NCBI GenBank assembly: GCA_025330725.1
Contig: JAIWND010000028.1
Span: 119,501 to 183,500, forward strand
DNA length: 64,000 nucleotides
Reading direction: 5' to 3'
Source: Chlamydoabsidia padenii
Lineage: Eukaryota > Mucoromycota > Mucoromycetes > Mucorales > Cunninghamellaceae
The translations under genes were made by a program, and so were the position numbers. Below, piece after piece: positions 11,172 through 25,887 of this stretch. How positions within the stretch are numbered: the stretch's first letter is position 1; every line of letters starts with the position of its first letter. The notes under the pieces were generated by a model that was given only the letters and a program-made list of their open reading frames with translations, did not search any database and was not told the DNA's origin.

Positions 11172-14100
11172 ATGGGTCATGATGAAAAGGTATGGTTGCC
11201 AAGTATGGAAAAGAACGGAGTTCCATCCCGGCCAAGTCCACCTATCGTCAGCGGTAACCAAGGGCACGGCGGGTTCCGAAAAGCATCATCTGTCAAAGTG
11301 ACAGATTCCCATCCTTTGATCAGTACCATGACCACTGTGACCATACCTTATAGTATTCATAACTATTCATCTCATTCGGGTGCTTATTTCCCTCATTATA
11401 TTGTGGAGAATAAACCTACCGATCAAGCCTCAAGATGGTCATCAGGAACACATGATCAAGATCAATTCATCACCCTTCGATTTTCATCTCCCGTCGTCGC
11501 ACGTAAAATGAAAGAGCCAAAGTGGGGAAAGGGAATTTCCCGATACTCACCCTTTTTATTCTTCTTTATATTGTAGGTACTATTACTTTTGGTAAATTCC
11601 ATCGAGGTAATGTAAAGGTATACTAATGCACTGAACAGGTTCATTGACTTTTATTCTCTCTTGCATGAAAAGCTCATGTGTGCAACTTGAAGGAGTTTAA
11701 AATTTACGGTGGATACTCCGACAAGAATTTAATGGAACTTTTGCACACTGGTAAGGTTTTTCTTTTTCTTCACTTTTCTTCCTCTCTCTAATTACTTCTC
11801 TCTGACAGGTTTAAAAAATGACACTGAACCTGAAACCTTTGACCTTCGTATTCATTGCCAACAACTGGTAAGTATAACATGGAAATAGTAAAAATCTAAC
11901 ATATTGTACTTGGCTGCTTTTGTATGTGTGTGTGATAGGTCTTCCCCATACAATACTTGAAAATCGTACCTCTCTCTACGTTTGGCGCCAATTTCAACTA
12001 TAGTATATGGTTTGTCCAGGTGGATGGTATTCAAGACTGTACTCTTTTAAAAAAGATTGTAACTCAATATCAAAACGTAAGCAAAAGATCCCACCCCTAC
12101 ACAAAAAAAAAAAAAAAAAAAAAAGTCAATTACTAACACTTACTTTTTCTTGTAAAGTATCAAGAAATTCAAACCACACGACTCTGTCTCAAACACTTTC
12201 GACAACGAAACATGATGAATCTCTTCCAATTATTACAAGAACGAACAGGGGTTGAATTGGAACATCCACTATTGACAGAACTGCATTCCCAACTGGTACT
12301 CCAAGGCGACTTTGAAGGCACCGAACGACTGTTATCACAACTTTTGGATCAAGGCGTATTCCAACAATATGTCAAAAATGCTCTTTATAAAGCAAACTGG
12401 CGTCGAATATGGGCAACTAATCAAGATGGCGATGTACCTTGTCCTCGTGGTGGCCATCAAATGTGCATCGATGTCAAAGGCAAGATGATTTACTTGCTGG
12501 GTGGATGGAGTGGACAAGAAGACTTGGCGGATTTATGGTGTTATGATATTCAACAGGATCAATGGAAACTACTATGTGCGGATACATCATTGTAAGTATA
12601 CTTCATGGTCAATCAGGTATTTGTGTGTTAATCTTCTCTCTGTCTATAGGCATGGTGGCCCTAGTCCTCGGTCATGTCACAAGATCAGCTTTGATGCTAA
12701 AAGTCGATCTATATTTGTATTAGGGAAATATGTGGAATGTCAATCTGCTCAAGATCAACGATTGGAATCGGATTTCTACCGGTACTTTTGTGATTACAAT
12801 AAATGGGTCAAGATCAGTGATAATACAGCGGTAAGAAGAAACTGGGATAATCAAATACGATCAATGTAAACTCACTCACTCTTCATTTTTATCTCTATAC
12901 AGCAAGAGAAAGGACCAGGACTTATATTCGACCATCAAATGTGTGTGGATGAAGAAGGTGAAACGATCTATGTTTTTGGTGGAAGAAAAGTCACTTCTGA
13001 AACAACAACGACGATGTACACCTATAGCGGATTATATGCCTACAACATTGCAACTAACGTCTGGCGATTAATTCGAGCTGATGGTGGTAGTGGAAATAGC
13101 CCGGTTACTTCTTCATTTTCTTCTTCATTTCATGGTGGTGGTGATTCGGCAACAACAGACGGTAACTCAAACACTGTTAAATCACGAGTGGGGCATTCGA
13201 TGCTAATGGATCCAAATACTCGGCAACTCTATATATTTGCTGGCCAACGGGTAAAGGTCTATCTATCTGACCTCTTTATCTACTCTATCGACAGCAATCA
13301 GGTGACGGAAATTTCTCAAGATTACTCTAAGGAAGCCGGTGGACCGGATGCTGGCTATACTCAACGGGCAACTATTGATACGGATCGGAAGGAAATTTAT
13401 GTCTTATCGGGGTATTTACGCAATCAAGGCTGTGATGTGGTGAAAAGTGGATTATGGGTATACGACATGGAACGCAACTCTTGGACCAAAGTTTACCAGA
13501 ATGAAAACCGCGATCCTGACTATTGGCAGAAAATGAAACATGTCGAACCTTGTCCCCGCTTTGCTCACCAGATGGTTTATGATTTTACAACAAAGATACA
13601 ATATATCTTTGGTGGTAATCCCGGTGATCGTGAATGCACAAGTAAGCGATTGGACGATTTCTGGCAATTGAAATTAACAAGGTAAGGGAAGGAAAAAGAA
13701 GACAATATAAGCAATTTGTCACTGACATTCATGTTTACTTTTGGTTGATAGGCCTGATCCTGATGATATCCTACGACGATCTATCTACTTGATACGAACA
13801 CAGCAACTTAAAGAAATATGCATGAATACATCATCAAACACTATGGATGCCCTGGACTACCTTCAAACCAAACTGACGCCTTTGGTGAATTATGATAATC
13901 AAGATGAAGTTGACCAATTCCGCCAATTATGTACCCATCTCTGTCTGTCCTCGGAAAACAACAAGATCTTCTCAGGAATTTACGGAGAAAAAGATGCCAA
14001 GTATGATCAAGGTAAGTAAAAGAAGATGAAAAGAAGGACCATGACCTGTGCTAACTTGACTTTATATGTTTTGATTGTAGATCTCTTCTCACAGAGGAAT

Positions 14101-14187
14101 CAAGTATTTGATAGACTACTAGAATATATCCCGGACGAAATGAAGGAACCTAAAGGACAACTACTGGATTCCGTCAAATTTGCTTAG
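11172..14187 (+). CDS. Muskelin homologue (discoidin-LisH-kelch)
   Basis: Ten exons (11172-11502, 11577-11606, 11673-11750, 11809-11867, 11939-12076, 12158-12591, 12650-12830, 12903-13681, 13752-14011, 14081-14187) join in frame to 798 residues, a little longer than the about 735 of human muskelin. The N-terminal discoidin-like domain has ITFGKFHR, HVCNLKEFKIYGG and FNYSIWFVQVDGI. A LisH/CTLH region follows (MMNLFQLLQERTG). Then come kelch repeats (residues approx. 280-690) with GGW, FGGRK and FGGNPGD signatures, and a conserved muskelin C-terminus. In animals muskelin is a substrate receptor of the CTLH/GID ubiquitin ligase; the role here is inferred from that. Muskelin occurs in animals and early-diverging fungi but is absent from most Dikarya. 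Exon 2 is only 30 bases. Confidence 0.93.
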
Positions 14188-14643
14188 ATTAGTGTTATTA
14201 GCAATAGCTTTTATTTTATTTTGGTAAAATGGTTACTATCTGAATAAATACATGATTTATATATGATTGATTTATATCATTGTATACTCAGTGTTATGAT
14301 GATGAACAATGATGATCATCCTCGGGGTTTTATAAAAGTTAATGCTAGTTTAAATGGAAATCAATTAAGAATCATGTATGGATTCATAGATAACCATGAA
14401 AAAGGACTATATAGCATCATTATGGGGTAATGGGAACGGTCAACCGGAACGGCAAGAAATGAACTGTACGTACTATGTGGGTGATATGGCTTGTGTGTGG
14501 CTCAATGACTTTTTAGAGAAGAGTAGTTTAAAATGGACCTGATTTTTTTTTTTATTTACATATAGCTTATTGTAGAACGGAGATGACTTTTTCTTTTTCT
14601 CTTTCTCTGTCTTTTCTTTTTTCTCTTTTCTGTCTCCCATACC
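14188..14643. other. Spacer, muskelin end to cytochrome b561-like start
   Basis: No gene is seen. A pyrimidine-rich stretch (CTTTTTCTCTT type) at about 14587-14637 runs up to the downstream ATG and is probably the core promoter or 5' UTR of that gene. Confidence 0.4.
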
Positions 14644-15318
14644 ATGGATTGGCCAACCAAAAGCAAATTACTCACGATTCATGCTATTTTGATGGCCTAT
14701 GTCTGGTTATTGGCCGTGCCATTAGCCATAGGCATTGCAGTCTATGGAAAAGTCTTTAACAAGGCATGGTGGGGGAAAGCGCATATGTGGATCATGTCTA
14801 TCGGAGTGATTGTCCCCTTGACAGTGGCAGGTCTCTTGGGGTTCATTGCTTCAGAAACATTAAAGCCCCGCCCGCATACAGTAAGAAAGAAAAAGCATAA
14901 AGACTGACCTCCCCCTCTTTTTTTTTAACAAGGATTCATAATATAGATTCTAGGAACCATTGTATTATTATTAGCATGGTTTCAAATTATTTTGGGCATA
15001 GTGAATCATTATGTTTACCGAGTGAGAGCGAGGGAGAACAAACTACCTGTCAAAAAACCATGGCATAATATATTACATATATGGACAGGACGGATCGTCT
15101 TCATTCTTGCATTAATTGCTATTCCTTTAGGAATGATAATTAAGCGCGATATAACTTCTGATTTCTTTATTGCTTATGCAGTGTGGGTATCACTCATAGC
15201 CTCCTTTTTCATTGGTCTTTATTTGTATGGAGTGTACCATCAAAGAAAATCGGCTGCTGCTGCTGAGTGCGATCTTGCATCGGAATTTGAAAATAAGAAA
15301 TTGGGCAACGGGCTTTGA
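14644..15318 (+). CDS. Cytochrome b561 domain membrane protein
   Basis: Two exons (14644-14880, 14947-15318) give 202 residues. The protein is hydrophobic with about five membrane segments. Candidate haem-ligand His residues sit where the family has them: LTIHAILMAYVW, AHMWIM, PHTILG (at the exon junction) and HNILHIWTGR. The fold matches the b561 core found alone or after DOMON domains in fungi. Such proteins pass electrons across membranes, often for ferric or ascorbate reduction; the substrate here is unknown. No signal peptide or DOMON domain is present. It is followed within 200 bases by nus1 on the same strand. Confidence 0.8.
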
Positions 15319-15393
15319 CCACGTTGGAGGGAAAAATTATAAATTAGGGTAAACATTTCGAAATAAGTTTCTTTCTTCTCTCTCTCTCTCTCT

Positions 15394-15425
<32 letters not shown>

Positions 15426-15509
15426 CTCTTCTAAACTCAAAAAACAATAAATCAATCTTCTTACCAATTCATCCTTTGGCTCGACTCTTTACTTTATTAT
15501 ACATACACC

Positions 15510-16722
15510 ATGACTTTGGTCACTACAACAACAACACAACAAGAGTGTCATCATCGTCGATCGTCTCTGCAAATCGTAGCATCCGACCCGATCCTGCCAA
15601 GTCCACAGAACTATGCCAACACGAATCCAGATCCGATTAAGCCTGCCTCAAAGCTATCAATGGATACTGATAACAAGGCCGTCATCAGCAACAACTATAC
15701 CATCATCACTCGACCGATTATTAATGCTCTCTGTGTCTCCATTCTTTATCTGATCCACTTTGTCTACATTGCCCATCTTGCTCAACAAGTCGTGCGAACC
15801 ACTCTTCATCGTCACTGGCGTCAATTTGTGTGGAATCAACAAGACAACAAACAACCACAAGACGCTTATTCCCTTTTGAAGAAGGATCAAGGACAATTGA
15901 CAAAAGTACCTCACCACCTGGCCATCACTGTCTCGAGCGAACATTTATTGGAACGATCGGAGGAAGATTGGAAAACTGTGATCTCTGATCTCTGCCAAGT
16001 CACTTGTTGGGCATGGGAAATGGGAATCAAGGAAATATCTGTGTTTGATGCGACTGGTGTACTGAAGAACAAGACGATGGAAATCAATAAGGAACAATCG
16101 ATGGCCCTACATTGTTGGAAAAAGGAGCATCACCCTGAAGATGACCTAACACAAAATGGTAAGTAGTATGTATATATATGGTATTGGAAATAGGAGTGTA
16201 GATTGATCAACTAACATGTGATATAACATTTACATTTATATAGATTTCCGATTTATAATTCTGTCATTGGAAGATTCTCAATCTCAATTGGTCAAGGCGA
16301 CTCAAAAGTCCTATCAACATTATATCAAGAACAATAATGCGTCTATAGATATCGATCTAGTAAATGGATTTATGCAAGGTAAGAAGAACTTTAATATTAT
16401 GCATTAGATTGGCATGTTTTAATAATACCATTTGTTTCTGTTTATAGAATCCATGTCTGACCCTGATTTGATGATTATTTATGATGGACTCCCTCATAAC
16501 TATGTCTCGATTGATGGGTATTCTCCTTGGCATATTAGACTAACTGAATTTGTGTAAGTTGAATCATGTATGGGATGGTTATATGATATCAATTTAACCC
16601 TTTTTTTTTTTCCTCTCTTTTTTTATTATAGAAATGCTACCTCCCATCATCGACTAGACTATCCCCTATACATCTCTTGCTTATACAAGTACTCAAAGGT
16701 GGAACAACGCTTTGGTCAATAA
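15510..16722 (+). CDS. nus1: Nus1/NgBR-like dehydrodolichyl diphosphate synthase subunit
   Basis: Four exons (15510-16158, 16244-16378, 16448-16553, 16632-16722) give 326 residues. One hydrophobic segment (LCVSILYLIHFVYIAHLA) near residues 75-92 would anchor it in the ER. The C-terminal domain is a cis-prenyltransferase fold without the catalytic Asp motif, with VPHHLAIT, WAWEMGIKEISVFDATG and PWHIRLTEF. It ends in QRFGQ, carrying the RXG motif that NgBR/Nus1 uses to complete the active site of its catalytic partner. The complex makes the dolichol needed for N-glycosylation and GPI anchors. The Ser/Thr-rich N-terminus is not conserved. Confidence 0.88.
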
Positions 16723-18122
<1,400 letters not shown>

Positions 18123-19284
18123 ATTATATACTAGTTTATTTTAGTCTTTTAAAATGAATCAATAAATAAAATACTTGTTTATAAACACATGTCTTATGGA
18201 TAGAAACCATGCCTTTTTTAGAAGTTGATTGGAATAGACCGGGGTAAATAGGGTGTTTAGAGTTTTGTTACTCCACACACCCGCACACAGTGATCGAAGT
18301 CAACTATAAAAACATGTTGGTCGAAGATGTGTTTTTATGGAGGGGGGGAAGGGGGTATATGAACAACATGTTCGTCATGCATATTTCTCCAAGATACGTT
18401 CATGTCTACTACTACATCTATGATATAATATACATACAATCTCCTATTCTTTTGATTCATATCAAATTACGGCAATATCACAATCGTTGCTCGATGGTTT
18501 TGTATCGATTCAACGGGGCAAGATCTTTTGCATAAGATTTTTTGGGGGCTGTTTGTAAATTATTATTAGATGAATCTCCTTAAATAATTAAACAAACCAC
18601 CAAGTTTCTATCGACACACCCGATTTAAACTAGTTCATATGTGTGAATGGAGGATGGATTAGTAAAATAACAACGGTTCGATCGGACTCGTACCTGTCAG
18701 ATCGACGGATTCCCTTTTTTGTAAATCGGGATTTGAAAAATTATCGTCCCTGGGAAACCTTTCCTCCTCCCTTATTTATCTTAATCCAAACCATCATTAA
18801 CATTCATACAGATGATAAGGTTTCCTCTATATATGACATCCCGATGTGACCCAAAAAGAAGACCATCATAATCAATATCTCCGCATCCCACAAAAAAGGG
18901 GGTGATGATTTACCTACCTGGCATACGTTTCACTTATACAAACACACACGCACTTTTTTTTTCCCTACATCTGCATAATCCGTCATGATCATGTGGATAC
19001 GAGCCCAACGAAAACAAAAACAGGGTTTATTTGTTCCGTGGATCTACCAAGTCAAGTAAAGGAATCAAAACAACGTGTATCAATATGAGATCAACATTTT
19101 TTTTTCTTTCTTTAATTGAGGTGTGCTTTTTATTGTAAAAAAAAAGGGAGGTCATTGGCTAAACTATATGAGATAAAAAAAGTTGATATGTATATAAATA
19201 TATAAAGGGAATAGATATAAATAGACTATTATACACAGATGACACAATGGAGAAGTGACCCAAATAACAAAGTAACAGTAAGGA
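18123..19284. other. 1.16-kb convergent spacer
   Basis: The spacer lies between two convergent genes. I see no coding pattern with codon structure, no tRNA and no repeat shared with the rest of the window, only short homopolymers. Confidence 0.45.
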
Positions 19285-20019
19285 CTAGAAGAGTAATAAT
19301 GAATAAATGGAAGGTAATGTTGGTCGTTGTTGATCCTTTGGAGATAAAGAAGGTGATGTCAAAGTAGGATGATAAGGTGTTGTTGGCGTGGTAGGTGAGG
19401 CGACAAGATAAGAAGATGTTGTCGATGAGGAAGAAGGAGAAGATGCCAAAGGCGTCGATGATCCCGGCATCAAAGCATGATATCTTGTACTACATTCCAT
19501 TGGTTGAGGTTTATTATCCCGTTGCTGTTGATGATAATCGTCTTCCTGAGATCGTTTGTGATATAAGGGACCATCACCAAAGTAATAGGTCGTGGGAATA
19601 GGTCGTTGAATCATAGATCGATCAGATCGGTGAGAGTAATCAATCGATGCACAGGTGGAAAGTGCTGGACTTGGTGGTAAAGAATAGCGTTGTTGTTCCC
19701 GATAACAAGTCATACTAGGTGGGGACAAAGGTGTTGTTGTTTGATGATGATGATGATGAAGAGGTAGTTTCCGATAAACCATATCTCTTCTTTCATATCT
19801 TCGTGATGGTGCTGATGAGGTCGTATGAGTTCGAGAATGTCTTGTTAATTCATCTGATCTTGAGAATCGCTTTCCACAGCCAGGATATACACAAGGATGA
19901 GGTTTTTCACCTGTATGGGTTCGGATATGTCGAGTACGATGTTCTAGTCGGAAGAACGCCTTGGAGCACATGGAACACTTGTATCGTCTTTGTACGGAGG
20001 AGTTGGATTTACGGTTCAT
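19285..20019 (-). CDS. CreA/Mig1-like C2H2 zinc-finger factor
   Basis: A single exon of 244 residues. Two C2H2 fingers lie at about residues 14-66: [19 protein letters not shown] then [18 protein letters not shown] and [13 protein letters not shown]. The finger residues and the linker closely match the CreA/Mig1 glucose repressors, which bind GC-rich SYGGRG sites. Distant relatives (Msn-like or Egr-like) are possible. The rest is low-complexity with a His run and Ser/Pro/Thr-rich blocks, and ends in SIYSLLLF. The long 5' spacer (1.6 kb) suggests complex regulation. That it mediates carbon repression is inference. Confidence 0.85.
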   Translation of the reverse strand: MNRKSNSSVQRRYKCSMCSKAFFRLEHRTRHIRTHTGEKPHPCVYPGCGKRFSRSDELTRHSRTHTTSSAPSRRYERRDMVYRKLPLHHHHHQTTTPLSPPSMTCYREQQRYSLPPSPALSTCASIDYSHRSDRSMIQRPIPTTYYFGDGPLYHKRSQEDDYHQQQRDNKPQPMECSTRYHALMPGSSTPLASSPSSSSTTSSYLVASPTTPTTPYHPTLTSPSLSPKDQQRPTLPSIYSLLLF

Positions 20020-21620
20020 GATGTTGTTTTCAGGGTTCCAGTGGTTTGTAATAATGATAATAGTAGACTAGTTGAAAGGTTGTCAATTTGTAGAGTTGCC
20101 CAAGATGGAGATGGATCTTGTCTGTGCCAAAGGAATGAATGGAATGGTAATGTGAATGTAAACGAGTCAGTTTTGTAAAAAAGAATAGACAGTGTAAGGG
20201 TAGCAGTTTAATAAGAAGAAGAAGAAAAAGAAGAAAAATTAAAAAAAAGAGTAGAATGAGAGAGAAGGGGGAAAAAAAGTAAAGTAAAGAGGAAAGAGAG
20301 GGAAAGAATTAACTTTTTGATTTTTTAAAGTCCTCTTATACTTTTTTTTTTTTTTTTTTTTTTTTTTCTTATGCTGCTGAGTTTTCAAGGGGATGTTTTT
20401 TTCCCCCTCTTTTTCTTTTTTGAGCCAGTCAAAGCACCAAAATAAAGAAAAGCGGCGCAAAAGTGATTTTTTGGCTTAAACAACCGATGACCACTACCTT
20501 TCATATTTCCCACTCTTTTCAATATCAGTCTCCTTACCGATCTTCTGAATGACATCGCAGTAAAAGGGAATGGGGGATACTCTACTACGACTGTCTCCTC
20601 CCTTTCTCCCCTGAACCTACCTTTTTTTTTCTTCTTCTTTTTCTTTTCTATTCATTATCTGGACCCTTGATTTCCTATTTAAGTCTAATCAACCCATTCC
20701 TACGAGCGAAAGCTCGATACCAGGCGGGATTTGAAAATGTACATTCCAAATCCCGCTTCATGCATGAAAGCATGGGCCCAGTGATTACATTGCATCTCCA
20801 AAAAAGAACCCCAATTCATCTATCCCGCCATTTTAACTTGTTACCAAATGTAATCCATAGAACGAAGGGAAAAAAAAAGGAGTAAGGTCACTGTCGTTAA
20901 TGGCTTTTTTCTTTCTCCCCCCCCACGATGATTAATCGATTTTTTGTGGATGATTAAGGAAATCAAAACAAAACCAACCTTTCATTCTAATGCAGGGCTC
21001 TTTAATATTTCCGTGGATGTGAATCATACAACAGAAATGGGGGGGGGGTAGTCAAAGAAAGAGAGAAAGGAGAAGAAAAAAGAGATTCATGTGCATGGCT
21101 CGTCACTTGATCTGTCACGCTCTTTTTACTAAATCGCCCGTCCAAGGATACATCATTGAGACCTGAGGATTAAATCTCATCAAGGAGACAACACGAGTCT
21201 GAGGCAAATGAGGAGATCGAAGGAAATAAAAGTGTGTGAGAGTGTGTGAGAGTGTGTGAAAGTGTTGTTAAGGAGATGGAAACGTGTGTTTTTTGTCTGA
21301 ATAGCGGTAAATGAAATTATTCAATGTAAATTGCCTTTCAATTCACCCCACGGATCTCGAGTAGGTGGTCAGGGCGTCCCCCCGCCTACCTTTCATTTAC
21401 ATTTTCATCCGCCCCGCCCCTTTCCCTATTTATGTAATCATATTATTTCTTCAAGGGATACCCCCCCACCCCTACTCCATTCTTTTTTAATGTGTGCTTA
21501 GTTTACATAGTCAACAGCATAAATAATGTTTTTGGGTGTTTTAAAAAAAGATGATGGGTTTTATTAATAACAATAAGAGAGAGAAAAAGTGTGTGTGTGC
21601 ATGCTATGCTATAATCTAAT
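20020..21620. other. 1.6-kb spacer upstream of CreA/Mig1-like gene
   Basis: No gene is seen. The spacer contains a poly-T run near 20342-20367, the palindromic motif pair at 20724-20756, and three imperfect copies of the 10-base unit GTGTGTGAGA near 21233-21260. It ends in the 3' region of the asparaginyl-tRNA synthetase gene. Confidence 0.5.
20724..20756. promoter_or_regulatory. Palindromic pair of the GCGGGATTTG motif
   Basis: GCGGGATTTG at 20724-20733 faces CAAATCCCGC at 20747-20756, giving perfect 10-base arms around a 13-base centre. It lies 705 bases upstream of the CreA/Mig1-like gene. Confidence 0.55.
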
Positions 21621-23776
21621 CTAAGGAGTACATCTACCAGTGAATCGAGGATAGAGAGAGCAATCACGGACAGTGTATCTGTTGAGCAACCAAGCGAGGA
21701 ATCGTTCGACACCAAGACCATAACCACCATGAGGAGAAGTACCATATTTGCGTTGATCGGTGTACCAGTAGTAAGGCGAAGGATCAATACCTTCTTTCTT
21801 GTAAGCTTCCAACAATTCAGCCTATTCATCATTCACCCCCACACAACAAAATAAAAAACATAAATCATACAGTTAGTTAAATAATCAAATCGCCCCCTTT
21901 CCCCCTATTTTCTTCTTCTTCTTCTTCTTCTTCTTCTTCTTCTTTTCTTACCATATCGTTCATTCTCATACTACCACCAACGATTTCACCAACGTTAGGC
22001 ATCAAGACATCCACACTTTCAGTCACAGATCGATCGTCGCTACATTTTTGCATATAGAAAGCCTTGATATCAGCGGGGAAGCGACATAACAGGATAGGCC
22101 TGTTGATCTTGTCAGTCATCAGACGTTCAGGAGCTTCGGGGATATCTTCACCATATTGATAATAAGATCCGTCTTCCTTCTTGATATCATTGTCCTTGAG
22201 GTACTTGATGGCATCTGCATAGTTCATACGCAAGAAGGGTCGAGCAGGAGGTTGGAAACCAGGGTTGAGTTGTTCGATCAATTGACGAGTAGGTTCATGG
22301 GCCATAATACGATCAATCACGTCACACACCAAATCTTCAATGTTGTCCAAGAGATCTTCGAATGACAAGAAGGCCATTTCAGCTTCCAAGTGGGAGTATT
22401 CGGACAAGTGGCGACGAGTGTGAGATTTTTCGGCGCGGTAAGATTCAGCAAGACAAAAGACATCACCGAGAGATGGAAGACATGTTTCGAGGTAGAGTTG
22501 AGAAGATTGAGTCAAGTAGGCCTATATATAGTAAATGAAATGATCAGTCATTATCATCAGGTTGTTTTCCATTTCCTTTTTTTTTTTTTTCTACTTACAT
22601 TTTCACCATAGTAGTTGAATTCAAACAAGGTGGATCCACCTTCCACTTGAGTTTGCACCATACAAGGAGGAGTGACTTCAGTATAACCACGAGATTCATA
22701 ATGAGCACGGAAAGCCTTGATTACTTCAGCACGTGCTTTGAATACAGCAGAAGAAGTTTCACCACGGAGGACCAAATGACGATTGTCGAGTAAATAGGAG
22801 GGATCGGCATCAGATGTCACCTTGCTGTTGAATGCTTCTTCACCATCAGGGGCCTTGCCAACCAATTCCCAGTAATCAACCACCAATTCATGATTGTCAG
22901 GTGCCTTTTTGCCTTCAGGAAGAGCGTTGATCACACCATATACAGTAATAGTAGATTCAGTAGTCAAAGTGATCGCATCGAATGTATGGCACTATCACAA
23001 TAAAAATAAAAAAGAGCATTAATATATGCCACCATTACTACTTTTCATTCTTTATTCTTACCAATTGACCGGTCAACACACATTGCAAGTAACCGGAACC
23101 ATCGCGAAGGATGACAAACATCATGTCTTTACCTTGGACACGAAGACGATGGACCCAACCTGATACCTTGACACGTTTGCCACGAGAAGCAACACCTTGA
23201 CGAATCTTGATCTAAAATACACGCGATACAAATATGTATATAAAAAGTCAGTTCCCCCTGTTTCAGCGTTTTCAGTTTTCATTACCTTTTCAGCCTTGGG
23301 TAAAGAAGCATCTTCAGTCAAAACGATAGCCTTAGCACGTTCCAACGCCTTTGCTTCTTCTTCAGCCTTCTTCTTCAGTTCTTCGTCTTGTTTTTGCTTT
23401 TGTTCTTCTTGTTTCTTGAGTTTGCGTTGTTGTTCGAGCAAAGTTTTCTTGGCCTTCTTGAGAGCAGCACCAGAGACATCCTTGTAACCTTCAGCATCCT
23501 TCTTGATCACCACCTTGATGTTTTCACCATGTTTTTCAAGAGCCTTCAAGACGGTTTTCAAGGGAGAGACTTCAGTACCGGCACCACTGTCATCAGATCC
23601 AGCTAATTCGTCAACATAGACAGCTGTCAAATGGAATAATAATAAACAAAAAGAGGGAATGATTGAGTTGATAAGACAATAGAGTCAAGGGTTATTATAT
23701 TAATAAACCTTTGTAAAACATACTTACTTTCTGTAATAGCGAGCTTTTCAGCTGCTTCAGAGATTTGAGAGGCCAT
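21621..23776 (-). CDS. Cytosolic asparaginyl-tRNA synthetase
   Basis: Six exons (21621-21821, 21952-22521, 22599-22991, 23062-23211, 23286-23623, 23728-23776) give 566 residues. The N-terminal part (to about residue 125) is a Lys/Glu-rich extension with a long predicted coil, usual in eukaryotic AsnRS. An OB-fold anticodon-binding domain follows ([20 protein letters not shown]). The class II catalytic core has motif 2 ([21 protein letters not shown]) and motif 3 ([19 protein letters not shown]). It charges tRNA-Asn in the cytosol. It shares a 193-base divergent spacer with the molybdopterin synthase gene. A CTT triplet repeat near 21911-21945 forms the polypyrimidine side of the last intron on the opposite strand reading. 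Confidence 0.96.
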
Positions 23777-23969
23777 GATTTTGTTTAAAGGGAAGAAGGA
23801 GAAAAAAAAAGAAAAAAAAAAAAGAGAAGAACCCCGATTTTTTTTTTTTCCAACCTCTCATATTGCGAAAAAGATGAATCATCGTGACCGGACTTTCCCT
23901 TTTGGATGATATGCTTCATTTTTTTTTTTTTTAAGCTCCCACTGCTTCTTTCACTTTAGACAATATACC

Positions 23970-24459
23970 ATGAATGGACGAACAGTGATCCTGATTACCA
24001 AGGATTCTATACCCCCTTTGGATACGATAACACAGCAAGTACAAGATGACAGTGCAGGCGCAATTAGCACTTTTTCAGGTACCACTCGGGATTCATTCCA
24101 AGGTAAGCAGGACTCATCCATTACTCTCACCTACTCACTCTCTTTTCTTTATGAACAAAGGAAAACGGGTGCTTCAATTGGAATATCAAGCTTATGAAGG
24201 AATGGCTATCAAGGTACTGGAAACGATTATACAAGAAGCACGACAACAATGGCAAATTGACCATATCGCCATCTATCATCGAACTGGGATCGTTCCTGTT
24301 GGTCAAACGAGTGTGGTGGTGGCTACAAGCTCTGCTCATCGAACCGAAGCCATCCATGCTACAGGCTACCTGATTGATGAATTAAAAGCCCGATGCCCAA
24401 TCTGGAAAAAAGAAGTTTATGAAGATGGTAGTGTATGGAAAGGATCATGCACGGGGTAA
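23970..24459 (+). CDS. Molybdopterin synthase catalytic (large) subunit
   Basis: Two exons (23970-24102, 24161-24459) give 143 residues, the size of MOCS2B/MoaE. Family features are AISTFSGTTRDSFQGK near the N-terminus, LEYQAYEGMA, IAIYHRTGIVPVGQTSVVVA, SSAHRTEAI, and CPIWKKEVYEDGSVWKG, which carries the conserved Lys pair of the active site. It joins sulfur from the small subunit to precursor Z to make molybdopterin. The stop used (24457-24459) overlaps a possible donor site GGTAAG, so an extra short 3' exon cannot be wholly excluded, but the end matches the family. Confidence 0.9.
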
Positions 24460-24887
24460 GTGACATCCTTTGTATTATTTAGTATAGTATAATATAGTAT
24501 ATAGAGAATGATTAGAATAGCAACAGCCTTATGTAGCACCATACTCTATTGTATGTACACTTGATCCCTGTAGTGCAAAATCAATAAAGTTTTTTTTTAT
24601 GGCGGGATTTGAAAATATCTATAACTTTGGCATTTGATTTTTTTTTTCCCCTTCCCCACTCTTCTTCTCTTCCTTGCACCTTCTTTTCCCACCTTCATTC
24701 ATCCACCTACAGTCATTTACACATTAAACCCCTCATCATCTTTTATCTACCATTAATCTACTTTACAAAGTAAGTTTATCTATGATGCTTTATATTGATC
24801 CAACTCTAACCTCGTTTTCCTCTTCTCTCTTTTTCGCCTTGTGGGGGGGGGGTGAAAAAGACCACTACGAAATAGATAACCTATACC
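24460..24887. other. Promoter region of the Nrd1-like gene
   Basis: A 428-base spacer. It has a motif copy at 24602-24614, a pyrimidine-rich stretch after it and a poly-G run near 24843-24852. No gene is seen. Confidence 0.45.
24602..24614 (+). promoter_or_regulatory. Exact GCGGGATTTGAAA motif
   Basis: This exact 13-base copy lies 273 bases upstream of the start of the Nrd1-like gene, in the same orientation as the gene. Confidence 0.55.
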
Positions 24888-25856
24888 ATGGTACCAACTG
24901 AACAAGACTCTTCTTCTTATAATATCACCTCACCTCTAATCAAATCTCAACAGCCGGAAGGTGCGAATACCTCTCCTATGACCAATATCTGCTGGTAAGA
25001 ACAATATACACATAAAGAAAGGCTAGTCATGAAACTCACTTTTTTTCTTTTTATATAAATGTAGTAATAGTGATACATATCCTCAATATAGTGTGCCACC
25101 ACAAATGATCATCAGCAGAACATACTCGCCTGGCGTTCCAGACAATAATGGTATGTATTCCTCACCACCTTATGGCGCTCCTGCAACTATAATTCAATCA
25201 CCACCCTTTATACACAATACTATTGGATCACCATCACCCTCACCATCAACCACCACTACATCTCTTTATTCAAACCATCACATAGCGCAGCCAACTTGTC
25301 GAACAGTATACCTTGGTCATATGACACCAGAAACCCAAGTCTCCGACATATTGGATCAAGTACGATCGGGGATGATAGAAACAACACGCTATTTGGTGGA
25401 CAAGAATTGCCTCTTTTTGACCTTTGTCGATCCTTCTGCTGCTATTCAATTTTATTATCAGGTGGTCAATTGTCCTCTTATCGTCAAAGGGGTGGAACTC
25501 AAGGTGGGTTGGGGGAAACCAAGTGTCTTGTCGACCAATATCAAGCTCTCTTTACAAAATGGGGCCAGTCGGAATGTCTTCTTGGGGTCCTTGGATGAAA
25601 CTGTGTCTGAAAACAAGATTCGTGATGATTTGAAACGATTTGGAACCATTGAACATGTACGACTGATTCGGGATAAAAATATTGCTTTTGTCCATTTTTT
25701 GTCCATTGTAGATGCTATCAAATGTGTCAACAATTTATCAGTGGAAGAAGAATGGGAAACATGCCGGATCTCTTATGGAAGAGATCGATGTTGTCCATCG
25801 AATAACAACAACAATCAGTCATCACCAATGTATACCGATCCCACCATTTTATCATC

Positions 25857-25887
<31 letters not shown>

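Noticed and set aside
18123..19284. Possible gene in the long convergent spacer
   Set aside because: Frames there are short and A/T-driven, with no conserved motif or splice structure.
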